In this document: piece after piece, positions 59,275 through 64,000 of the stretch
How the letters are laid out: every line of letters begins with the position of its first letter
Position numbering within the stretch: the first letter of the stretch is position 1
The notes under the pieces: generated by a model
What the model was told of the DNA's origin: nothing
Seen by the model: only the letters and a program-made list of their open reading frames with translations
Databases searched by the model: none
Origin: SLNP01 sp964568875
GTDB lineage: Bacteria > Bacteroidota > Bacteroidia > Bacteroidales > VadinHA17
NCBI GenBank assembly: GCA_964568875.1
Contig: CAZMSH010000017.1
Coordinates: forward strand, 1 to 64,000
Direction: 5' to 3'
DNA length: 64,000 bases
Made by a program: the position numbers and the translations under genes

Positions 59275-61056
59275 ATGGTAACATTAAAAATAAATAACGA
59301 ATCTGTTTCTGTTCCGGAAGGAACTACAGTGCTTGCCGCTGCGCAGAAACTGAACATTCACATACCCACATTGTGTAACCACGACGACCTTTGCGTAGCA
59401 GGAAACTGCCGCGTATGCGTGGTTGAACAGACAGGGGCAAGAACACTTGTGGCTGCTTGCGCGATGCCGGTATCAGATGGGATGGATATTCATACCAACT
59501 CAATGAAGGTGCGTAATGCCAGAAAACATATTGTAGAGCTATTACTATCGGAACACAGGGCCGACTGTACAAAGTGCTACAAGAACCAGAACTGCGAACT
59601 GCAGACCCTCGCCAATGAGTACTCTTTTGGTGAGCATATCTTCCTCGACCTGGTTGAAGATCACCCTTATGAGATAGATCGCTCATCTCCCAGCTTCATC
59701 AAGGATGACAGCAAATGTATCCGTTGTCAGCGTTGTGTCCGCACCTGTGCCGAGCTTCAGCATGTGTCGGCAATAGCCGTTGCAAACAAGGGGTCTCATC
59801 AGAAAATATCTTCATTCCACGACAGGCCAATGAGCCATGTGGTCTGCACCAACTGCGGCCAGTGCGTAAACCGCTGTCCTACCGGTGCCCTGGTTGAGAA
59901 AACATATATCGATCATGTATGGGATGCCATTTATGATCCTGATAAACACGTTGTTGTACAGACCGCCCCGGCTGTAAGGGTGGCCCTGGGTGAAGACCTT
60001 GGATATGATCCCGGAGAGAGGGTTACAGGAAAGATGGTTACGGCGCTCAAGCACCTTGGATTTGATTCGGTACTCGACACTGACTGGTCAGCTGACCTTA
60101 CTATAATGGAGGAAGGAACAGAACTCCTTACCAGGTTGAAGAAAGCATTGGTTGACGGTGATAAGAAGATCAGCCTGCCGATGTTTACATCTTGCAGCCC
60201 GGGATGGATAAAGTTCATCGAGCACAGGTACCCTGAGTTTCTTCCCAATCTCTCAACTTGTAAATCACCGCAGCAGATGTTCGGCGCACTGGCTAAAACA
60301 TTTTACGCTGAGAAGAGAAAGCTCAACCCCGAGAAAGTAGTGTCGGTTTCAATAATGCCGTGTACTGCAAAGAAATTCGAGGCTGACAGACCCGAAATGC
60401 GTTCGAGTGGTTACAAGGATGTAGACTTCGTTCTTACAACAAGAGAACTGGCTGTGATGATAAAGCAGGCCGGTATTGATTTCAGGACACTCGAGCCTAA
60501 CCATTATGATTCAGTGATGGGAGAGTCAACCGGTGCCGCTGTTATATTCGGGGCCACTGGTGGCGTAATGGAGGCAGCTCTTCGTACGGCTTACGAGATT
60601 GTAACCGGTCGTGAGATTCCGTTCAAGAACCTGAATATTACCCCAGTCAGGGGTCTCGAAGGCGTCAAGGAAGCTTCTGTAAAGATAGAAGGTTGCGTTG
60701 ATGACTGGAAATTCCTTGAAGGTGCTGAGCTTAAGGTGGCAATTGCTCACGGACTTACAAATGCTGATAAGGTAATGAAAGCTGTACGTGACGGCGAAGC
60801 AACATACCACTTCATTGAGATAATGGCTTGTCCGGGCGGTTGCATCGGTGGTGGCGGTCAGCCAATTCCGACAAACCAGGAAATAAGAATGAAGCGTGTG
60901 GAAGCTATCTACAGCGAAGATGAAAGTATGGCTATCAGGAAGTCGCATGAAAATCCTGAGATCATAGCCATCTATAAGGAGTTCCTTGGTAAGCCAAACA
61001 GCCACAAGGCGCATGAATTACTTCATACACACTACGTTGAGAGGGAGACCTATTAA
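59275..61056 (+). CDS. hydA: [FeFe] hydrogenase catalytic subunit
   Basis: A 593-residue cytoplasmic hydrogenase. The N-terminal [2Fe-2S] domain uses C34, C45, C48 and C62. A His-Cys cluster follows (H94, C98, C101, C107), then two [4Fe-4S] motifs (C148/151/154/158 and C191/194/197/201). The H-cluster motifs are TSCSPGW (305-311), MPCTAKKFE (361-369) and MACPGGCIGGGGQP near 515-530. The first differs from the common TSCCPxW by a Ser. The multi-cluster N-terminus and NuoE/NuoF partners place it with NAD-linked group A3 enzymes. No maturation genes (hydE/F/G) are in the window. Confidence 0.95.
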   Translation: MVTLKINNESVSVPEGTTVLAAAQKLNIHIPTLCNHDDLCVAGNCRVCVVEQTGARTLVAACAMPVSDGMDIHTNSMKVRNARKHIVELLLSEHRADCTKCYKNQNCELQTLANEYSFGEHIFLDLVEDHPYEIDRSSPSFIKDDSKCIRCQRCVRTCAELQHVSAIAVANKGSHQKISSFHDRPMSHVVCTNCGQCVNRCPTGALVEKTYIDHVWDAIYDPDKHVVVQTAPAVRVALGEDLGYDPGERVTGKMVTALKHLGFDSVLDTDWSADLTIMEEGTELLTRLKKALVDGDKKISLPMFTSCSPGWIKFIEHRYPEFLPNLSTCKSPQQMFGALAKTFYAEKRKLNPEKVVSVSIMPCTAKKFEADRPEMRSSGYKDVDFVLTTRELAVMIKQAGIDFRTLEPNHYDSVMGESTGAAVIFGATGGVMEAALRTAYEIVTGREIPFKNLNITPVRGLEGVKEASVKIEGCVDDWKFLEGAELKVAIAHGLTNADKVMKAVRDGEATYHFIEIMACPGGCIGGGGQPIPTNQEIRMKRVEAIYSEDESMAIRKSHENPEIIAIYKEFLGKPNSHKAHELLHTHYVERETY

Positions 61057-61082
61057 CGTGGAATCATCTGAATAGAAAGGAA

Positions 61083-61110
61083 GAGGGCTCATTGAGGCCC
61101 TCTTTTTTTT
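61083..61110 (+). terminator. Rho-independent terminator after the hydrogenase operon
   Basis: GAGGGC (61083-61088) pairs with GCCCTC (61097-61102), extendable by flanking A-T pairs, followed by eight T. It lies 27 nt after the hydA stop and just before the convergent flavoprotein stop. Confidence 0.85.
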
Positions 61111-61114
61111 ATGT

Positions 61115-61702
61115 CTATGCCTTCTGAATAGCTTTCAGCAGCCATGCCATATTTTCACCCAGGGTGTGCATTGTCTTAATACCTTCCTCATCTTTCAGTA
61201 CATCGCCCTTTTCGCGGCCAATACCCAGATTCCAGTATGACGAGCCGGGAACTATCATTTCGTTGATAAGAAAGAAGTGATTTATGGTATCGAAGGTGTG
61301 GATGGCTCCTGCACGCCTTACTGCAACCACAGCTGCTCCTGCCTTGCGTCTGTATATGTTGCCGGCCGCCCTGCCCGCATATCCGGCAACGTCTATAAGC
61401 GCTTTTATTTCCGGAGTAACATCGGTGAAATAGACAGGCGATCCTATTATTATTCCATCAGCCTTTGCCATCTTTTCAATGCATTTATTCAATACATCAT
61501 TCTTCTTATGGCAGAAACCGTCTTTCTTCTTTTTGCATTTCATGCAGGCGACACAACTGCTGACATCCTTGCCTCCAAGCTGGAAAAGTTCTGTTTTTAT
61601 TCCGTGCCCGGCCAAAACATCAAGTACTTCTTTCAACAGTATCTCAGTGTTGCCGCCTTTTCGCGGACTGCCGTTAATGGCCAATACCCGTATCGATTTC
61701 AT
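61115..61702 (-). CDS. Flavodoxin-fold Fe-S flavoprotein (NADPH-dependent FMN reductase family)
   Basis: A 195-residue flavoprotein. The FMN phosphate loop is NGSPRKGGNTEILL (about 11-24) and GSPVYF lies near 88-93. Between them, CVACMKCKKKKDGFC (about 50-64) matches the Cys motif of iron-sulfur flavoproteins of anaerobes, which bind a [4Fe-4S] cluster and take part in electron transfer or O2/H2O2 reduction. It converges on the hydrogenase operon; a link is possible but unproven. Confidence 0.88.
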   Translation of the reverse strand: MKSIRVLAINGSPRKGGNTEILLKEVLDVLAGHGIKTELFQLGGKDVSSCVACMKCKKKKDGFCHKKNDVLNKCIEKMAKADGIIIGSPVYFTDVTPEIKALIDVAGYAGRAAGNIYRRKAGAAVVAVRRAGAIHTFDTINHFFLINEMIVPGSSYWNLGIGREKGDVLKDEEGIKTMHTLGENMAWLLKAIQKA

Positions 61703-61730
61703 GAATTAATATTACTTTTTTGGTGATTGT

Positions 61731-61738
61731 CAAAGATA
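61731..61738 (-). promoter_or_regulatory. -7 promoter element for the flavoprotein gene
   Basis: The minus strand reads TATCTTTG, a perfect TAnnTTTG, 29 nt before the ATG. A TTTG occurs further upstream but at 15 bp spacing, shorter than usual. Confidence 0.5.
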
Positions 61739-61765
61739 TGTTTTAATCTGATACAAATCCCTCCA

Positions 61766-61827
61766 TGTCGCTGCGCGACAAAAGAGGTGGGGGGTGCTGA
61801 CCGTTGCTATGAATATTCAACCCCTCC
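61766..61827. repeat. Palindromic repeat element at left edge of gap 2
   Basis: TGTCGCTGCGCGACA (61766-61780) is a perfect 6-bp-stem palindrome. Further right the bases run into CAACCCCTCC at the gap edge. This looks like one end of a dispersed palindromic (REP-like) element. Confidence 0.6.
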
Positions 61828-61927
61828 NNNNNNNNNNNNNNNNNNNNNNNNNNNNNNNNNNNNNNNNNNNNNNNNNNNNNNNNNNNNNNNNNNNNNNNNN
61901 NNNNNNNNNNNNNNNNNNNNNNNNNNN
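61828..61927. other. Assembly gap 2 (100 N)
   Basis: Exactly 100 N, a placeholder gap. The left edge ends CAACCCCTCC and the right edge begins CTCCGGGGTTG; they share CTCC and together give a perfect 7-bp hairpin, so the true missing sequence may be zero. Confidence 0.99.
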
Positions 61928-61931
61928 CTCC

Positions 61932-61948
61932 GGGGTTGGATTGTACCC
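61932..61948 (+). repeat. Repeat copy at right edge of gap 2
   Basis: GGGGTTGGATTGTACCC is the exact reverse complement of 55893-55909 at the left edge of gap 1. It lies 9 nt from the stop codon of the following minus-strand gene. Confidence 0.8.
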
Positions 61949-61956
61949 CTAAGCCC

Positions 61957-62802
61957 TTATCTTTCTATATCATCCATTCTGTCATCTTCCCATGCTTTGG
62001 CATTGAAATAAAGGATGAACGAGAATATCGGGAATAACGGCATAACAAGAGCATTGAGTGCTGAGGAGAATAATATGTAAACAGGGTTCCTGGCAACGTC
62101 CAGCAGGTGTGTCACTTCATCAGGATTTGCCATTGTCTGCAGCAGGGATCCTGCAAACGGAATCATCGATAATCCGGAAATAACAAGTGAAACAATCAGT
62201 ATTATCACGATAAAGACTGCCGACCATCCGACATTACTTCCGAAATGCCTGTGAAGCAGTCTGAAGCTTCTCACTATAACATTTGTAATGTCATTACCTT
62301 CAGCCATCAGCAGCGGAGCAATGAATGCAAACAGTGCTGTCAGCCATATAACAGAGAAAAGAACCCCTATTATGAGGGCAAAGATCCCTATCATAACTGA
62401 TAACCCGATTACCGGAATAAACAGAATAAATATTATGGTGTAGGTAAGCAGGTATTTGAATGAACCTGTAATGATCTTAAGATAATTTGTCTTTACCGGA
62501 TTACTCTCAAGTATATAAAGGCTCAAAAAGACAAATGCATAAATTGTTATCAGAATTACCGGTATCACCATTACCAGCATCTGCTTCATCATTTCACTGA
62601 CAGCCTCGAGGTCCTGCTCCATGCTGGCTTCCAGCATTTTGTTGTAATCAATGCTCAGCGAAAAGAAGTTTATGGCTATTGAGAAGATGAATGATATTAG
62701 AAATAAAGGGGCAAAATGAGATTTGTAAAAATCCCATAATCCTGACATTGCACTGTCAAGAGTATGCTTCCGGTATAAAGGATGATTAATAGTAGTGTTC
62801 AT
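61957..62802 (-). CDS. Multi-pass membrane protein of unknown function
   Basis: A 281-residue integral membrane protein with about six hydrophobic segments (roughly 34-52, 75-97, 115-140, 140-168, 190-215, 245-270). No catalytic motif is recognisable. The segment RSFRLLHRHFGSNVGW before the fifth helix resembles the same position of the membrane protein at 14260-15117, and the layout recalls bacterial proteins that share a glycerophosphodiester-phosphodiesterase-associated membrane domain. Its stop codon is immediately beside the repeat at gap 2, but the gene itself appears complete. Confidence 0.72.
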   Translation of the reverse strand: MNTTINHPLYRKHTLDSAMSGLWDFYKSHFAPLFLISFIFSIAINFFSLSIDYNKMLEASMEQDLEAVSEMMKQMLVMVIPVILITIYAFVFLSLYILESNPVKTNYLKIITGSFKYLLTYTIIFILFIPVIGLSVMIGIFALIIGVLFSVIWLTALFAFIAPLLMAEGNDITNVIVRSFRLLHRHFGSNVGWSAVFIVIILIVSLVISGLSMIPFAGSLLQTMANPDEVTHLLDVARNPVYILFSSALNALVMPLFPIFSFILYFNAKAWEDDRMDDIER

Positions 62803-62821
62803 AGTAATTCTAATTACGATA

Positions 62822-62829
62822 CAAAGATA
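62822..62829 (-). promoter_or_regulatory. -7 promoter element for the membrane protein gene
   Basis: The minus strand reads TATCTTTG, a perfect TAnnTTTG, 20 nt before the ATG at 62802. No -33 box at the right spacing was seen. Confidence 0.45.
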
Positions 62830-62860
62830 ACCATATAAACCAATTCAGGCAGTCTAAGGT

Positions 62861-64000
62861 TCAACCTATGATTTCAAGTATCTGGTTAATATCCATGTCC
62901 TTCAGCGGATTGTTGCTGTTAATGAAAGTATCGGCAAGTTTTGATTTTCTGGATTGGAGAGAAATTATCTTCTCTTCAATGGTTTCGGCAGAAATGTACC
63001 TGAATACAAATACATTTTTATCCTGTCCTATACGGTGTGCCCTGTTCAGTGCCTGCATTTCTGCTGCAGGATTCCACCATGGATCGAGAATAAAGACATA
63101 ATCTGCGGCAGTGAGGTTCAGTCCGAGACCTCCGGCTTTAAGTGATATCAGGAAAACCTTCCTGCTGCTTTCGGTCTGGAACTCATTTACCACCTTCTCC
63201 CTGTTTATGGTCGACCCTGTAAGCATCGAATAAATGATGCCCTCATTTTTCAATGCCTTGGCGTATAGATTGAGGTGTTTGACAAACGAGCTGAAAATAA
63301 GTATTTTATGGCCTTCTGAAGTGACGCTTTTAATGTCGTTAAGTACTATGTCGAATTTTCCGGAGTTTTCAATGTAATCATCAATCGCAAGCAGAGGATG
63401 ATTTGCTATCTGCCTTAGCTTCATGAGTCCCTGCAGCACAACTATTGCCTGGTTATCCTTCTCGCTCTCATCCATTGTTCCAAGGATGGTATTCCTTATG
63501 GCAGACTTCTCTCTTTCATATACATCCTGCTGCTCTTCAGTCATATCACAATAAACCATCTGTTCCCAGACGGGAGGTAATTCGCGGGCTACCATCTCCT
63601 TGGTGCGCCTGAGTATAAAAGGTTTAATCAGAGCTTTAAGCTTTGCTTCCTGTGTAGTGTCGCCTGCCTTTTCAATGGGACGCGAAAACTCTTTCTTGAA
63701 GTAAATCAGACTACCAAGCAGTCCCGGGTTGGTAAAGTTCATCTGGGTCCACAGGTCTGTTAGTGAATTCTCTACCGGAGTGCCTGTGAGAGCTATCCTG
63801 TGGTCGCCCTGAAGTCTCGATATCGCTTTGTATACTGCTGATCCGGGATTCTTGATCACCTGGCTTTCATCAAGTATGATATAATGAAACCTGAACTTGT
63901 TGATTATTTCAATATCCTGTCGTACAGTATGGTAGCTTGACAGGATAATATCATAATAGCTGAAGTACGAAGTTGACTTTCTTCTTCCGGTCCCTTTGTA
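62861..64000 (-). CDS. SNF2-family helicase, C-terminal part (cut by window end)
   Basis: The frame stays open to base 64000, giving 379 residues of a SNF2/HepA-type DNA translocase whose N-terminus lies outside the window. Visible motifs are IILDESQVIKN (motif II, DESQ rather than DEAQ), ALTGTPVENSLTDLW (III), LIFSSFVKHLNLY (IV), LISLKAGGLGLNLTAADYVF (V) and NRAHRIGQ (VI). The GTG at 63857-63859, which an internal start would use, codes for the Val of the DESQV motif and is not a start. Bacterial relatives usually carry an N-terminal SWIM or HepA-like region that cannot be checked here. Confidence 0.94.
   Translation of the reverse strand, partial: YKGTGRRKSTSYFSYYDIILSSYHTVRQDIEIINKFRFHYIILDESQVIKNPGSAVYKAISRLQGDHRIALTGTPVENSLTDLWTQMNFTNPGLLGSLIYFKKEFSRPIEKAGDTTQEAKLKALIKPFILRRTKEMVARELPPVWEQMVYCDMTEEQQDVYEREKSAIRNTILGTMDESEKDNQAIVVLQGLMKLRQIANHPLLAIDDYIENSGKFDIVLNDIKSVTSEGHKILIFSSFVKHLNLYAKALKNEGIIYSMLTGSTINREKVVNEFQTESSRKVFLISLKAGGLGLNLTAADYVFILDPWWNPAAEMQALNRAHRIGQDKNVFVFRYISAETIEEKIISLQSRKSKLADTFINSNNPLKDMDINQILEIIG

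Overview
The window is from an anaerobic member of the Bacteroidota, most likely Bacteroidales or Marinilabiliales. Several signs agree. At least a dozen genes have a TAnnTTTG element (the Bacteroidota -7 box) just upstream, some with TTG/TTTG 18-22 bp further up. Ribosome-binding sites are weak. Typical families occur: SpoIIE phosphatase with TPRs, a TonB-dependent receptor, a DUF3127 protein with an SSB-like tip, long-form PurL, transketolase with SDG in the TPP motif, and an AGCS symporter with an extra domain. A trimeric [FeFe] hydrogenase, a tungsten-type aldehyde oxidoreductase and a heterodisulfide-reductase-like cluster point to anaerobic redox metabolism. Thiol peroxidase and glutathione peroxidase suggest tolerance of some oxidative stress. 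The sequence is a scaffold with two 100-N gaps (55910-56009, 61828-61927), so gene order across them is less certain than elsewhere.

Layout. 1-2.7 kb: tRNA-Pro, a lipoprotein, MscS, glutathione peroxidase. 2.8-6.4 kb (minus): pfkA-sixA-ppk1. 6.5-9.9 kb: an FeS protein plus AOR-family tungstoenzyme (ydhYV-like) and a CHAD protein. 10-17.4 kb: AGCS symporter, a small exported protein, M1 peptidase, membrane protein, M28 peptidase. 17.6-22.8 kb: five tightly packed genes for a membrane-anchored Hdr-like electron-transfer complex, convergent with a large PAS/GAF histidine kinase. 26.4-34.9 kb (minus): purL, a GH36/GH27-like glycosidase, M3 peptidase. 35.0-36.5 kb: a stand-alone trpB2 behind a complete tryptophan attenuator (leader peptide, pause hairpin, antiterminator, terminator). 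36.6-43.8 kb (minus): DUF3127, two prolyl isomerases, MnmD, SpoIIE phosphatase, TonB receptor. 43.9-49.9 kb (minus): a CzcCBA-type metal efflux operon with a small His-rich exported protein first. 50-55.8 kb: Tpx, HAD phosphatase, a long KamA-like radical SAM protein, transketolase. Between the two gaps: PdxB, HydCBA-type [FeFe] hydrogenase, an FeS flavoprotein. After the second gap: a membrane protein and the C-terminal part of a SNF2 helicase cut by the window end.

How it fits together. The redox genes suggest fermentation with H2 release from NADH, tungsten-dependent aldehyde chemistry, and an Hdr-like complex linking a disulfide or quinone pool to an unknown partner. The hydrogenase NuoF-like subunit is the short form without extra FeS domains, which argues against classical ferredoxin/NADH bifurcation. 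The points most worth a second look are the trp attenuator, the Hdr-like cluster, the short-form hydrogenase, and the palindromic repeat that appears to have caused both assembly gaps.
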